64,000 bases of DNA from Thiobacter sp. AK1 (GTDB lineage Bacteria > Pseudomonadota > Gammaproteobacteria > Burkholderiales > Thiobacteraceae). The notes under the pieces were generated by a model, which worked only from the letters and a program-made list of their open reading frames with translations, ran no database searches and was not told the origin of the DNA. The stretch is taken from NCBI RefSeq assembly GCF_039822265.1, contig NZ_JBAJEX010000004.1:157943-221942 (forward strand). Direction: 5' to 3'. Numbering within the stretch: position 1 is the first letter of the stretch; the number at the start of each line of letters is the position of its first letter. Position numbers and translations under genes: made by a program. Below, in pieces: positions 1-8,578 of this stretch.

Positions 1-171
1 TTCCGAAACCTGCAGCACGCCCTCGATCATGGCCAGGGCGTCGGCGTCGAGAAGATTGCGCTCGTAGGCGGCGTGCAATAGTTCGATGAGTTGCTCGCGG
101 TCCTCTGGCTCGCGCATCAAGAGCGCGCCGAGGCGCTCGAGCCAACTGGGCTTGGTACTCGCATCGTCCAT
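1..171 (-). CDS. corC: CorC/HlyC-type Mg/Co efflux or CBS-domain protein, N-terminal part only
   Basis: Reading the minus strand from the ATG at 171 gives 57 codons that run off the left edge. The start, MDDASTKPSWLERLGALLMR, and the following acidic stretch (EPEDREQLIELLHAAYERN, then LLDADALAMIEGVLQVSE) match the N-terminus of CorC. In that family this region precedes two CBS domains and a CorC_HlyC domain, which are not in the window. CorC is linked to Mg/Co homeostasis. The gene lies 78 bases downstream of ybeY on the same strand, the usual ybeY-corC order, so co-transcription is likely. The family call rests on about 55 residues plus context. Confidence 0.75.
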   Translation of the reverse strand, partial: MDDASTKPSWLERLGALLMREPEDREQLIELLHAAYERNLLDADALAMIEGVLQVSE

Positions 172-249
172 GGAGAGAAAAATCAACCCCTGCGGGGTAA
201 TGAATGGCGAATGGCGGCCCATTCGTCATGCATCATCCCAGCGGGATCG

Positions 250-669
250 TCACCGGCCAGAGTGGTAAGGATCAGGATAGCCCAGTTTGGTGATGATTTC
301 CGTCTCACGTGCTTCCATCGCCAAAGCCTCGGCTTCGCTCTGGTGGTCGTAACCCTGCAGATGCAGCATGCCGTGGACGATCAGGTGCGCGTAATGGGCG
401 GCGAGCGATTTACCCTGTTCCCCTGCCTCGCGCGCCACCACCGGCGCACAGATCACTAGATCACCCACCACCACTGGAGCGGTTTCGTAGCCGAAGCTTA
501 GCACATTCGTCGCGTAGTCCTTGCCGCGGTAGTCACGGTTGAGGCTGCGCCCTTCTGGTTCGTCCACGAAACGCACGGTGATCTGCGCCGCGCGCGCGGC
601 GGCGGCACGCACCCAACGCCGCACCTGGCTGCGCGTGGGCAGGCCCGGCGCCTGGCTGGCATACTGCAC
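250..669 (-). CDS. ybeY: Endoribonuclease YbeY (rRNA maturation factor)
   Basis: Single-strand-specific metallo-endoribonuclease that acts in 16S rRNA 3'-end maturation and ribosome quality control. The zinc signature [11 protein letters not shown] is complete, with His at about residues 99, 103 and 109, and the protein ends shortly afterwards as is usual. The frame stays open further upstream into phoH, but the family N-terminus ([10 protein letters not shown]) fits a GTG start at 669, giving 139 aa, 13 bases after the phoH stop. No clear Shine-Dalgarno precedes it, so translational coupling to phoH is plausible. The start is less certain than the identity. Confidence 0.9.
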   Translation of the reverse strand: MQYASQAPGLPTRSQVRRWVRAAAARAAQITVRFVDEPEGRSLNRDYRGKDYATNVLSFGYETAPVVVGDLVICAPVVAREAGEQGKSLAAHYAHLIVHGMLHLQGYDHQSEAEALAMEARETEIITKLGYPDPYHSGR

Positions 670-682
670 GGCAAGGGAGAGC

Positions 683-1642
683 TCAGGATTCGCCCTGTTC
701 TTGCTGGAAGCGATCGTAGGCATTGATGATGTGCTGCACCAGGGGATGGCGCACCACGTCCTCAGACTGGAAATGGGTGAAGGCGATGCCCGGAACCTTT
801 GCCAGCACCTGCTGCGCCTGCACCAACCCACTCTTCACGCCCCGCGCCAGGTCGATCTGGGTGACATCGCCCGTGATCACCGCCTTGGTGCCAAAGCCGA
901 TGCGGGTCAGGAACATTTTCATCTGCTCCGGCGTGGTGTTCTGCGCCTCGTCCAGGATGATGAAGGAATGGTTGAGGGTGCGGCCACGCATGTAGGCCAG
1001 CGGGGCGATTTCGATCGTGCCGCGCTCGAACAGCTTCTGCACCTTGTCGAACCCCATCAGGTCGTAGAGGGCGTCGTAGAGAGGCCGCAGATAGGGATCC
1101 ACCTTCTGGGCGAGATCACCCGGGAGAAAGCCCAGCCGCTCGCCCGCCTCCACCGCCGGGCGCACCAGCACGATGCGCTTGACCAAATCGCGCTCCATGG
1201 CATCCACTGCGCTCGCCACCGCGAGATAGGTCTTGCCGGTGCCGGCCGGGCCGATGCCGAAGGTGATGTCGTGTTCCTGGATTTGGCGCAGGTATTCGTT
1301 CTGGCGCAACGTGCGGCCGTGCAGATCGGCGCGACGCGTCATCAGCACTGGCACCATGCCCTCACGGCGTTCTCCCGCCTGGAGGTGGGTCGCCTCCACC
1401 AGGCCGAGCTGCACGTCCTCCACACTCAGGCCGCGCGCTGCGCGTTCGTAGAAGGTCTGAAGCAGGTCGGCGGCCAACCGTGCCCGGCCAAGCTCGCCTT
1501 GCACACGGAAATGCTCGCCGCGACGGGCGATGCGCACTTCCAGCGCGGTTTCGATCTGGCGCAGGTTCTCGTCCAGCGCCCCACACAGATTGGCCAAACG
1601 CCGGTTGTCCACCGGCGTGAAGGAAATCTCGACCGTATTCAT
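683..1642 (-). CDS. ybeZ: PhoH-like ATPase YbeZ
   Basis: PhoH-family P-loop ATPase of 319 aa, normally the partner of YbeY in RNA metabolism. The Walker A motif [10 protein letters not shown] lies at about residues 128-137, and a Walker B-like FIILDEAQN at about 225 is followed by the conserved TGDVTQIDL. The ATG at 1642 is preceded by GAGGGTGAG, a good ribosome binding site, so it is preferred over longer in-frame starts that would run into miaB. It sits between miaB and ybeY, the classic miaB-phoH-ybeY-corC operon. Its biochemical role is less defined than YbeY's. Confidence 0.93.
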   Translation of the reverse strand: MNTVEISFTPVDNRRLANLCGALDENLRQIETALEVRIARRGEHFRVQGELGRARLAADLLQTFYERAARGLSVEDVQLGLVEATHLQAGERREGMVPVLMTRRADLHGRTLRQNEYLRQIQEHDITFGIGPAGTGKTYLAVASAVDAMERDLVKRIVLVRPAVEAGERLGFLPGDLAQKVDPYLRPLYDALYDLMGFDKVQKLFERGTIEIAPLAYMRGRTLNHSFIILDEAQNTTPEQMKMFLTRIGFGTKAVITGDVTQIDLARGVKSGLVQAQQVLAKVPGIAFTHFQSEDVVRHPLVQHIINAYDRFQQEQGES

Positions 1643-1691
1643 GGACTCACCCTCGCCCCGGCACCGATACATGAGGCCACTTGGGCATGGG

Positions 1692-3023
1692 TCAGTCCGC
1701 CACCACCACCTCGCCCCGCAGGGAATGGGGCAGGGCCGCAGTGATGCGCACCTCGACGAACTGACCGATGAGGCGCGGCTCGCCACGGAAATTCACCACA
1801 CGATTGTTGTCGGTGCGGCCGGCCAGTTCGCGGGCATCCTTTTTCGATGCGCCCTCTACCAGCACCCGCTGCACGCTGCCCACCATGGCCCGACTGATGG
1901 CCTGGGCTTGTTGCTCCAGACGTTTTTGCAGCCGCATCAGACGCGCGGTCTTGACTTCCATGGGGGTATCATCCGGCAGTTGCGCGGCGGGTGTACCCGG
2001 CCGCGGGCTGTAGATGAAGCTGAAGCTGGCATCGAAGCCCAGTTCCTCCACCAGGCGCATCGTGGCTTCGAAGTCGGCTTCGGTTTCGCCAGGAAAGCCC
2101 ACGATGAAATCGGATGACAGGCTCATGTCGGGCCGCACCGCCCGGAGCCGGCGCACTCGCGACTTGTATTCTAGCGCCGTGTAGTTGCGCTTCATGGCCG
2201 CCAGGATGCGGTCCGAGCCGGACTGCACCGGCAGATGCAGATGGCTCACCAGCTTGGGGATGCGCGCATAGGCTTCGATCAGACGATCCGTGAGCTCGTT
2301 GGGGTGAGAGGTGGTGTAGCGGATGCGCTCGATGCCCGGAATTTCCGCCACGTACTCCAACAGCAGGGCCAGGTCGGCAGTCTCGCCATCTGGCATGACG
2401 CCGCGATAGGCGTTCACGTTCTGGCCCAGCAACGTGACCTCCTTGACGCCCTGCTCGGCAAGCCCCGCCACTTCCGCCAGCACGTCGTCGAAGGGGCGCG
2501 ACACTTCCTCGCCGCGGGTGTAGGGCACCACGCAAAAGCTGCAGTATTTGGAACAACCCTCCATGATGGAGACAAAGGCCGCCGCCCCTTCCACGCGCGG
2601 CGGCGGCAGGTTGTCGAATTTCTCGATCTCGGGAAAGCTCACATCCACCTGGGGCCGCCCCGTGGCGCGCCGCGCGCGGAGGAGCTCCGGCAGGCGATGC
2701 AGGGTCTGCGGGCCGAACACCAGGTCCACATAGCGGGCACGCTCGACAATGGCCGCGCCCTCTTGACTCGCCACACAGCCACCCACACCGATGAGCAGGT
2801 CGGGATTGCGCGCCTTGAGATGCTTCCAGCGTCCCAGATGGTGGAAGACCTTTTCCTGGGCCTTTTCCCGCACCGAACAGGTGTTGAGCAAGATCAGATC
2901 GGCCTGCTCCGGATCGTCCGTGCGCTCGTAGCCCTCCGCGGCGGTGAGCACATCGACCATCTTGGCCGAGTCGTACTCGTTCATCTGGCAGCCGAAGGTC
3001 TTGATGTAGAGCTTGCGGGTCAC
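1692..3023 (-). CDS. miaB: tRNA-2-methylthio-N6-dimethylallyladenosine synthase MiaB
   Basis: Radical-SAM methylthiotransferase that adds the ms2 group to i6A37 in tRNAs reading UNN codons. The 443 aa show the N-terminal MTTase domain ([20 protein letters not shown]), the radical-SAM motif [15 protein letters not shown] with CxxxCxxC at about residue 155-165, and a C-terminal TRAM region (from about 375, VLVEGAS to the end). Length is standard. The start codon is GTG (M-T-R-K-L-Y) with a weak ribosome binding site. It is first in the run miaB-phoH-ybeY-corC. Confidence 0.97.
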   Translation of the reverse strand: MTRKLYIKTFGCQMNEYDSAKMVDVLTAAEGYERTDDPEQADLILLNTCSVREKAQEKVFHHLGRWKHLKARNPDLLIGVGGCVASQEGAAIVERARYVDLVFGPQTLHRLPELLRARRATGRPQVDVSFPEIEKFDNLPPPRVEGAAAFVSIMEGCSKYCSFCVVPYTRGEEVSRPFDDVLAEVAGLAEQGVKEVTLLGQNVNAYRGVMPDGETADLALLLEYVAEIPGIERIRYTTSHPNELTDRLIEAYARIPKLVSHLHLPVQSGSDRILAAMKRNYTALEYKSRVRRLRAVRPDMSLSSDFIVGFPGETEADFEATMRLVEELGFDASFSFIYSPRPGTPAAQLPDDTPMEVKTARLMRLQKRLEQQAQAISRAMVGSVQRVLVEGASKKDARELAGRTDNNRVVNFRGEPRLIGQFVEVRITAALPHSLRGEVVVAD

Positions 3024-3108
3024 GGCCGGTGGAAAGGCTAAATTACGTCAGGCTACCGCCAGAAGGAAAGGTTTCGGCCGCGGGAAAAGTAGCGGCCGGG
3101 AAGGCATC

Positions 3109-3185
3109 TGGTGGTGATAGGTGGACTTGAACCACCGACCCCAGCATTATGAGTGCTGTGCTCTGACCAGCTGAGCTATATCACC
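3109..3185 (-). tRNA. tRNA-Met (CAT), elongator type
   Basis: A full cloverleaf can be drawn on the minus strand: acceptor GGTGATA paired with TATCACC, anticodon stem CAGCA/TGCTG around loop CTCATAA (anticodon CAT), a T-arm with GGTTCAAGTCC, and an encoded CCA at 3111-3109. The body resembles elongator tRNA-Met (CACTCATAATG core) more than initiator tRNA, because the 5' end is G-paired and the anticodon stem lacks three G-C pairs. An Ile-CAT (lysidine) identity is not formally excluded. Confidence 0.93.
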
Positions 3186-3213
3186 AACATCACCGGACGG
3201 TGCAGGGGGCTGA

Positions 3214-3242
3214 ATTATCCGGCTTCGTCCTCGCCGCGTCAA
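3214..3242 (-). promoter_or_regulatory. Sigma-70 promoter for tRNA-Met
   Basis: On the minus strand, -35 TTGACG (3242-3237), a 17-base spacer and -10 GATAAT (3219-3214) precede the tRNA by about 30 bases. The -35 and -10 each match 5 of 6 consensus bases with ideal spacing. It begins 10 bases before the end of ychF, in an otherwise empty gap. Confidence 0.7.
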
Positions 3243-3252
3243 GGAAACCCCT

Positions 3253-4344
3253 TCACACGTTGAACAGGAAATTCATCACGTCGCCGTCCTGGACCACGTA
3301 ATCCTTGCCCTCGGCGCGCAGCTTGCCCGCCTCGCGCGCGCCCTGTTCGCCGCCGTAGGCGATGAAGTCCTCGAAGGCGATGGTCTGGGCGCGGATGAAG
3401 CCGCGCTCGAAGTCGCTGTGGATCACGCCTGCCGCCTGGGGTGCGGTCGCGCCCTTGGGGATGGTCCAGGCGCGCACCTCCTTCACCCCAGCCGTGAAGT
3501 AGGTTTGCAGGCCCAGCAGATCGTAGGCGGCACGGATCAGGCGGTTGAGGCCCGGCTCGGTCAGGCCCATGGCCGCCAGGAATTCCGCTTTGTCGGCCTC
3601 GCCCAGATCGACGATCTCCGACTCCATGGCGGCGCACAGGGCCACCACCGGTGCGCCTTCCGCAGCCGCGTAGGTCTGAAGGCGCGCCAGATGGGGATTG
3701 TCGCTGAAACCGTCCTCCGCCACGTTGGCCACGTACATGGCAGGCTTCACCGTGAGCAGGCACAAAGGCTTGAGCAGGGCCAGTTCCTCGCGGGACAGGC
3801 CCAGACTGCGCACCGGCTTGGCCTCGTTCAGGTGCGACAGGAGCCTGTCCAGGACGGCGACCAACTTCTGCGCCTCCTTGTCGCCGGCGCGCGCCTTTTT
3901 CACGTCCCGCGCGTGGGCTTTCTCCACGGTGGCAAGATCCGCCAGCGCGAGTTCGGTGGCGATCACTTCGATGTCGGCGATGGGATCCACCTTGCCCGCC
4001 ACGTGCACCACATTGGGATCGTCGAAACAGCGCACCACATGGACGATGGCATCGGTCTCGCGGATGTTGGCCAGAAATTGGTTGCCAAGTCCCTCGCCCT
4101 TGGAGGCGCCCGCCACCAATCCGGCGATGTCCACGAATTCCACGATGGCAGGCACCACCCGCTGCGGCTTGACGATGTCCGCCAGTTGTTGCAAGCGCAC
4201 ATCCGGCACTTCAACCACGCCCACGTTGGGCTCAATGGTGCAGAAGGGATAGTTTTCGGCGGCGATGCCGGCACGGGTCAGCGCGTTGAACAGGGTGGAC
4301 TTGCCCACGTTGGGTAGCCCGACGATTCCGCATTTGAGACTCAT
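3253..4344 (-). CDS. ychF: Redox-regulated ATPase YchF (OLA1 family)
   Basis: Obg-related TRAFAC P-loop protein that prefers ATP and binds ribosomes; implicated in oxidative stress and translation. The 363 aa begin with [20 protein letters not shown] (G1, residues 9-16). G3 is [10 protein letters not shown], and the C-terminus carries the TGS domain ([16 protein letters not shown] onward) ending in the typical [10 protein letters not shown]. Length equals the family norm. It follows pth with a 27-base gap, in the conserved pth-ychF pair. Confidence 0.97.
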   Translation of the reverse strand: MSLKCGIVGLPNVGKSTLFNALTRAGIAAENYPFCTIEPNVGVVEVPDVRLQQLADIVKPQRVVPAIVEFVDIAGLVAGASKGEGLGNQFLANIRETDAIVHVVRCFDDPNVVHVAGKVDPIADIEVIATELALADLATVEKAHARDVKKARAGDKEAQKLVAVLDRLLSHLNEAKPVRSLGLSREELALLKPLCLLTVKPAMYVANVAEDGFSDNPHLARLQTYAAAEGAPVVALCAAMESEIVDLGEADKAEFLAAMGLTEPGLNRLIRAAYDLLGLQTYFTAGVKEVRAWTIPKGATAPQAAGVIHSDFERGFIRAQTIAFEDFIAYGGEQGAREAGKLRAEGKDYVVQDGDVMNFLFNV

Positions 4345-4371
4345 CTGTCGTCCGATTTGAATGGGCCTGGC

Positions 4372-4965
4372 TCAAGCCTGGGGTTTGGGCACCACCCGGG
4401 TATGTAGCCGGTGCATGGCGGTTTCAAGATCCCCGGCCACCACCAGAGGCAAAATTTTCAGGCTGCGGTCGATGGCATCCTCGATGCGCAGCGCTTCCTC
4501 CCGGGAGGGGCGATTGAGCACGTAGTCCACCACCTGAGCACGATCGCCTGGATGGCCGATGCCCAAACGCAGGCGCCAAAACTCGGCTCCTAGGCGGGTG
4601 ATGATGTCCTTCAGGCCATTGTGCCCGCCGGCGCCGCCGCCCCGCTTGAGACGGGCGGTCCCCGGCGGTAAATCCAGCTCGTCGTGCGCCACCAGGATCT
4701 CGGTCGGCGCGATCCTGTAGTAGGCCGCCAAAGCCTGCACCGCCTGGCCGCTGGCATTCATGTAGGTCTCCGGCTCGATTAGCCAGATTTCGTATCCGTC
4801 CACCCGCGCGCGCGCCACCCGCCCATGGAAACGCCGCTCTGGCCGCAACTCGGCATGGTGCGCGCGAGCAAAGGCCTCTACCAGCCAGAAGCCGGCGTTA
4901 TGCCGGGTGTCGGCATACGCGGGGCCGGGATTGCCCAGGCCCACGAGAAGGCGGATCGGCGTCAT
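4372..4965 (-). CDS. pth: Peptidyl-tRNA hydrolase
   Basis: Releases tRNA from peptidyl-tRNAs that drop off the ribosome; cytosolic and essential in most bacteria. The ATG at 4965 gives 197 aa starting MTPIRLLVGLGNPGPAYADT. The invariant substrate-binding Asn is in GLGNPG, the catalytic His is in TRHNAGF (about residue 22), and the VAHDELDLPPG and GGGAGGHNGLK motifs are present. Upstream in-frame codons belong to a non-coding spacer. Order rplY-pth-ychF is conserved in betaproteobacteria, but a terminator separates rplY from pth here. Confidence 0.97.
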   Translation of the reverse strand: MTPIRLLVGLGNPGPAYADTRHNAGFWLVEAFARAHHAELRPERRFHGRVARARVDGYEIWLIEPETYMNASGQAVQALAAYYRIAPTEILVAHDELDLPPGTARLKRGGGAGGHNGLKDIITRLGAEFWRLRLGIGHPGDRAQVVDYVLNRPSREEALRIEDAIDRSLKILPLVVAGDLETAMHRLHTRVVPKPQA

Positions 4966-5031
4966 GGTGCGATCTGATCCAGCGCGACCATCGAAACTTC
5001 CGCAACTAGGTGGCGGGCCAGACAATGGGCG

Positions 5032-5054
5032 CGTCATTGCCGCGCAAGCGGGAA
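5032..5054 (+). repeat. Small palindromic repeat copy A
   Basis: CGTCATTGCCGCGCAAGCGG and the next few bases form a short dyad (CCGCG-CAAG-CGGG) of the kind seen as dispersed intergenic repeats in proteobacteria. Related copies lie at about 15588-15612 (opposite strand) and 55833-55855. All three are degenerate and intergenic. Confidence 0.4.
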
Positions 5055-5172
5055 GCCATGCCATTCATTTGGCCGTTCTCCTGGTTTCCCGTTGACGCGC
5101 GGATGGCGCAAGGCCGGCAACTTGCGCCGTCACGCTCGCCAGAAAGCCGCGCCCCATGAAGGGCGTCGCTCG

Positions 5173-5205
5173 AAAAAAAGCCCGTCCCAGCGGAGGACGG
5201 GCTTT
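5173..5205 (-). terminator. Intrinsic terminator after rplY
   Basis: On the minus strand, AAGCCCGTCC and GGACGGGCTT form a 10-bp stem with a short loop, followed by a run of seven T. It starts 18 bases after the rplY stop. pth downstream therefore needs its own promoter in the 4966-5172 gap or readthrough. Confidence 0.9.
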
Positions 5206-5222
5206 CCGCGTCCAACCGCCGC

Positions 5223-5828
5223 TTACGCCTGCGTGCCTTCGGCGGCTTCCTCGGCCGCCCCACGGGGCACCACGCAGCTCGCCACCGCGGCATCGTTGCC
5301 GTGGCGCAGCTCGACGAACTCCACACCCGCCGGCAGCTTGATCTCGGACAGGTGCAGGGAATGACCTGCCTGCAACCCAGACAAATCCACCTCGATGAAT
5401 TCCGGCAGATCCTTGGGCAGACAGAGTACTTCGGCCTCGTTCATGACGTGGGTGATGTTGCCGCCCGCGAGCTTCACGCCGGGAGCGACGTCGGCGCCCA
5501 CGAAGTGCAGCGGCACCTTCATGTGGATCTTGGCATTGGGATCCACGCGCTGGAAGTCCAGATGCAGGACCAGCGGCTTCCAAGGATGCATCTGCACGTC
5601 ACGCAGCAGCACCTGTTCCTTGCTGCCGTCCACCTCAAGGGTGAGGATGGAGGCATGGAAGGCCTCGTGCTTGAGCTGGTGGAAGACCGTGTTGTGATCG
5701 AGCTCGATGGTGATAGGCGGCTCGTTCCCCCCATAGACGATGGCGGGAACGCGGCCGGCGCGGCGCAGGCGGCGGCTCGCACCCGTGCCCTGCGTCTTGC
5801 GCGCGGTGGCAGTGACTTCGAATTTCAT
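5223..5828 (-). CDS. rplY: 50S ribosomal protein L25/general stress protein Ctc
   Basis: Binds 5S rRNA in the large subunit. The ATG at 5828 has a GGAG ribosome binding site, and the product [20 protein letters not shown] is the normal start. The 201 aa comprise the L25 beta-barrel (about 1-95) and the TL5/Ctc C-terminal domain (about 100-190), so this is the long Ctc form rather than the short E. coli L25. It lies 76 bases downstream of prs and ends at a strong terminator. Confidence 0.96.
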   Translation of the reverse strand: MKFEVTATARKTQGTGASRRLRRAGRVPAIVYGGNEPPITIELDHNTVFHQLKHEAFHASILTLEVDGSKEQVLLRDVQMHPWKPLVLHLDFQRVDPNAKIHMKVPLHFVGADVAPGVKLAGGNITHVMNEAEVLCLPKDLPEFIEVDLSGLQAGHSLHLSEIKLPAGVEFVELRHGNDAAVASCVVPRGAAEEAAEGTQA

Positions 5829-5904
5829 GGTTTGGCTCCAGGTTGTGTCGTCCGCGACCAGACGACGGGTTGCCGCCCCCGCATGGGCAGGGACGAAAAA
5901 AAAA

Positions 5905-6855
5905 TCATTCCGAGAACAGGGAGGACACCGAGTCCTCGTTGCTGATGCGCTGCATGGTCTCCGCCAACAGCTCGGCCACCGACAACTGGCGGATGCGGCT
6001 ACATGCGCGCGCATCGTCCCGCAGGGGGATGGTGTCGGTTACTACCAGCTCGTCCAGAGCGGACTGGGCGATGCGGCTCACCGCGTTGCCGGACAGCACC
6101 GGATGGGTGCAGTAGGCCACCACTCGCGCCGCGCCGTGCTCCTTCAAGGCTGCGGCCGCTTCGCACAGGGTGTTGGCGGTGTCCACCATGTCGTCCATCA
6201 GCACACAGGTGCGGTCCTTCACCTCGCCGATGATGTGCATGACCTTGGCCACGTTGGGCTTGGGACGGCGCTTGTCGATGATGGCGAGATCCGCCTCGAG
6301 TCGCTTGGCCAACGCCCGGGCCCGCACCACGCCGCCCACGTCCGGCGACACCACGATGAGATTCTCGTAATTCTGCTTCCACACGTCGCCAAGCAGAATG
6401 GGCGAGGCATAAACGTTGTCCACGGGGATATCGAAGAAACCCTGGATCTGGTCCGAGTGCAGATCCATGGTGAGCACCCGGTCCACGCCTGCCACGGTGA
6501 GCATGTTGGCCACCAGCTTGGCGGTGATGGCCACCCGCGCTGAACGGGGCCGCCGGTCCTGGCGCGCATACCCGAGATAAGGAATAGCGGCGGTGATGCG
6601 GCCGGCGGACGCGCGCTTTAAGGCATCCACCATCACCAACACTTCCATCAGGTTGTCGTTGGTGGGGGTGCAGGTGGATTGGAGCACGAACACGTCCTTA
6701 CCGCGCACGTTTTCCAGGATTTCCACCATCACTTCGCCGTCGCTGAAACGACCGACGATGGCGCGGCCCAGACGCAGGTTCAGTTTGCGCACGACATCCT
6801 CGGCAAGCTTGGGATTCGCATTGCCGGTGAAAACCATCATGCCGCCGTATGCCAC
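5905..6855 (-). CDS. prs: Ribose-phosphate pyrophosphokinase
   Basis: Makes PRPP from ribose-5-phosphate and ATP for purine, pyrimidine, His, Trp and NAD synthesis. A GTG start at 6855 ([20 protein letters not shown]) with AAGGGG upstream gives 316 aa, close to the 315 of E. coli Prs. The PRPP loop [12 protein letters not shown] and the VVSPDVGG region are intact. An in-frame extension upstream would cross a terminator hairpin, which argues against it. The gene is preceded by tRNA-Gln and an intrinsic terminator only 27 bases before the start. Confidence 0.96.
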   Translation of the reverse strand: MAYGGMMVFTGNANPKLAEDVVRKLNLRLGRAIVGRFSDGEVMVEILENVRGKDVFVLQSTCTPTNDNLMEVLVMVDALKRASAGRITAAIPYLGYARQDRRPRSARVAITAKLVANMLTVAGVDRVLTMDLHSDQIQGFFDIPVDNVYASPILLGDVWKQNYENLIVVSPDVGGVVRARALAKRLEADLAIIDKRRPKPNVAKVMHIIGEVKDRTCVLMDDMVDTANTLCEAAAALKEHGAARVVAYCTHPVLSGNAVSRIAQSALDELVVTDTIPLRDDARACSRIRQLSVAELLAETMQRISNEDSVSSLFSE

Positions 6856-6881
6856 GCCTGACCCCTTACGTTTGTGCAACG

Positions 6882-6910
6882 AAAAAAAGCGTGTAAGGGC
6901 TACACGCTTT
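6882..6910 (-). terminator. Intrinsic terminator between tRNA-Gln and prs
   Basis: On the minus strand, AAAGCGTGTA, loop GCCCT, TACACGCTTT and then further T residues make a 10-bp stem with a seven-T tract. It ends the tRNA-Gln transcript about 45 bases downstream of the tRNA. The T-run ends 26 bases before the prs start codon. Confidence 0.88.
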
Positions 6911-6954
6911 CTTGGCACGGGCAGCGTGCTTGCGGCGCTGCCCGTGTATGTCTC

Positions 6955-7029
6955 TGGCTGGGGAGGTAGGGATCGAACCTACGCATGCCGGAATCAAAAT
7001 CCGGTGCCTTACCACTTGGCGACTCCCCA
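6955..7029 (-). tRNA. tRNA-Gln (TTG)
   Basis: Minus-strand cloverleaf with acceptor TGGGGAG/CTCCCCA, anticodon stem CCGGA/TCCGG around TTTTGAT (anticodon TTG), T-arm GTAGG-TTCGATC-CCTAC, and encoded CCA at 6957-6955. It sits between ispE and prs, the usual betaproteobacterial position of this tRNA. Confidence 0.96.
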
Positions 7030-7133
7030 GGGTTTCGCCCTGCGGCCCGGACATCCGCCCTAAGCTTGGCATCGCCCGTTCCGGAGGGCCTGGGAACCGG
7101 ACCGCCAGGCACCCCTGCCCGGCCGTCCATTCC

Positions 7134-7991
7134 CTAAAAATCGCGCAGCGGGTGATGATCGAGCCCCTGCGCCACGAAACCCTGCATGTCCGCAGGCCTT
7201 TGCGCGAAGACCGCGCGTGCCGCCTGCTCCGACTCGAACCCGGCGAACACACAGGCGCCGGACCCGGTCATGCGCGCATCGCCAAACCGCGCAAGCCACG
7301 CCAGGTGACGGGCCACCTCGGGATAGCGATTTAGCACCACCGGCTGGAGATCGTTGTGTCCCTGGGCAAGTAGCCCCTCGGGAAACCGGCCGGTGGAAAA
7401 GGGCGGTATTGTGACGGCTGGCGTGTCCCGTGTCAATTCCGGCGCCGCGAAGATGTCCGCCGTGGACACCGCCACCGGCGGCACCAACACCACGTACCAG
7501 GCGAAAGGCAAGACCACCGGTGTAAGCCGCTCCCCCACGCCCTGGGCGAAGGCGTTCTCACCGCACACAAACACCGGTACGTCGGCGCCCAGGTCAAGCC
7601 CTAGTGCCATGAGTCGTTCCCGGGGCCAGTTCACGCCCCACAGCCGGTTTAGGGCGATCAACACGGTAGCGGCATCCGAGCTGCCGCCACCCAGGCCGCC
7701 GCCTATGGGCAGGCGCTTATCCACGCGGATGTCCACGCCCTGCCTGACCCCGGCGCTCACCTGGAGCAGCCGCGCCGCGCGCAACGTGAGGTCTGCCTCC
7801 CCCGCCACCTGGGCAAGCTCGGCAACCCGCGTGATGGCCCCATCGCCCCGCACGCGCAGATGCACGGTGTCGCCGTGATCGATGAAGCGAAACACCGTCT
7901 CCAGCAAGTGATAGCCGTCGGGACGACGTCCCACCACGTGCAGGAATAGATTCAGTTTCGCCGGTGCGGGAAAGGCGTGCCAGTCACCCAT
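7134..7991 (-). CDS. ispE: 4-diphosphocytidyl-2-C-methyl-D-erythritol kinase
   Basis: GHMP kinase of the MEP isoprenoid pathway that phosphorylates CDP-ME at the 2-OH. The 285 aa begin with FPAPAKLNLFLHVVGRRPDG, contain the glycine-rich ATP loop PIGGGLGGGSSDAATV at about 91-106, and end with the GHMP C-terminal motif MTGSGACVFAGF. The ATG at 7991 has GAGGAAG upstream. It follows lolB by 18 bases; TPR lipoprotein-lolB-ispE is a conserved trio. Confidence 0.96.
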   Translation of the reverse strand: MGDWHAFPAPAKLNLFLHVVGRRPDGYHLLETVFRFIDHGDTVHLRVRGDGAITRVAELAQVAGEADLTLRAARLLQVSAGVRQGVDIRVDKRLPIGGGLGGGSSDAATVLIALNRLWGVNWPRERLMALGLDLGADVPVFVCGENAFAQGVGERLTPVVLPFAWYVVLVPPVAVSTADIFAAPELTRDTPAVTIPPFSTGRFPEGLLAQGHNDLQPVVLNRYPEVARHLAWLARFGDARMTGSGACVFAGFESEQAARAVFAQRPADMQGFVAQGLDHHPLRDF

Positions 7992-8009
7992 TGAGGCATT
8001 CTTCCTCGC

Positions 8010-8573
8010 TCAGGGTCCCCAGGCATCCACCACCAATTTGAGGCGCAGGCCATGGCCCTCCACTGTGATTCGTCCGGGCAAGGCGCCGCCGGGCGCGGCT
8101 CGCCAGGCGCCGTATTCGATGCGCCAGCCTTGCTGTTCCAGTGCCGCGATGCGCCCATCCTGGTCGCGGCGCAGCAATTCCAGCGGACCCGGCGCCGGCT
8201 GGGCTTGCACCCAGTAGGCGAGAGGATCCAATGGCAGGCTCAAGCCGAGAATGCGTTCGGTCAGGCTTTCTGCTTCTAGCGCGCGTTCCACCACGCCATC
8301 GGCGGTGGTGAGGCTAACGCCATCCGGACCCCGCACCAGACGCGCCACGCCCTGCCCGAGGGGGCTCAGGATTTGCAGCTCGTCTGCCGCCGGCCGGTGC
8401 CACCAGTCGAGGCTGCCAGAAAACCCCTGCTCGCCCTGGCGCACACTGATGCGCCCCACCAGGTGAAAGGATGCCATGAGCCCCGCGGAAGGCATCCCCG
8501 GTGGCGGCGTGGTGGCGCAGCCGGTGAGCCAGGCAAGCGCCGACAGGAATGCCCAGCGCTGCAGACGCCCCAT
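8010..8573 (-). CDS. lolB: Outer-membrane lipoprotein localisation factor LolB
   Basis: Outer-membrane receptor that takes lipoproteins from LolA and inserts them into the inner leaflet. The ATG at 8573 gives 187 aa, with a signal peptide and lipobox LTGC (Cys19). The body shows the LolB-type opening (SFHLVGRISVRQGEQGFSGS) and alternating beta-strands. The start is 5 bases beyond the stop of the upstream TPR gene, so translation is coupled. LolB diverges strongly in sequence; the call uses length, lipobox, the GRISV strand and context. Confidence 0.9.
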   Translation of the reverse strand: MGRLQRWAFLSALAWLTGCATTPPPGMPSAGLMASFHLVGRISVRQGEQGFSGSLDWWHRPAADELQILSPLGQGVARLVRGPDGVSLTTADGVVERALEAESLTERILGLSLPLDPLAYWVQAQPAPGPLELLRRDQDGRIAALEQQGWRIEYGAWRAAPGGALPGRITVEGHGLRLKLVVDAWGP

Positions 8574-8578
8574 GAACC

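Noticed and set aside
683..1786. Longer phoH start at 1786
   Set aside because: The added residues lie inside miaB and are Arg/Ser/Pro-rich; the ATG at 1642 has the ribosome binding site and the family N-terminus.
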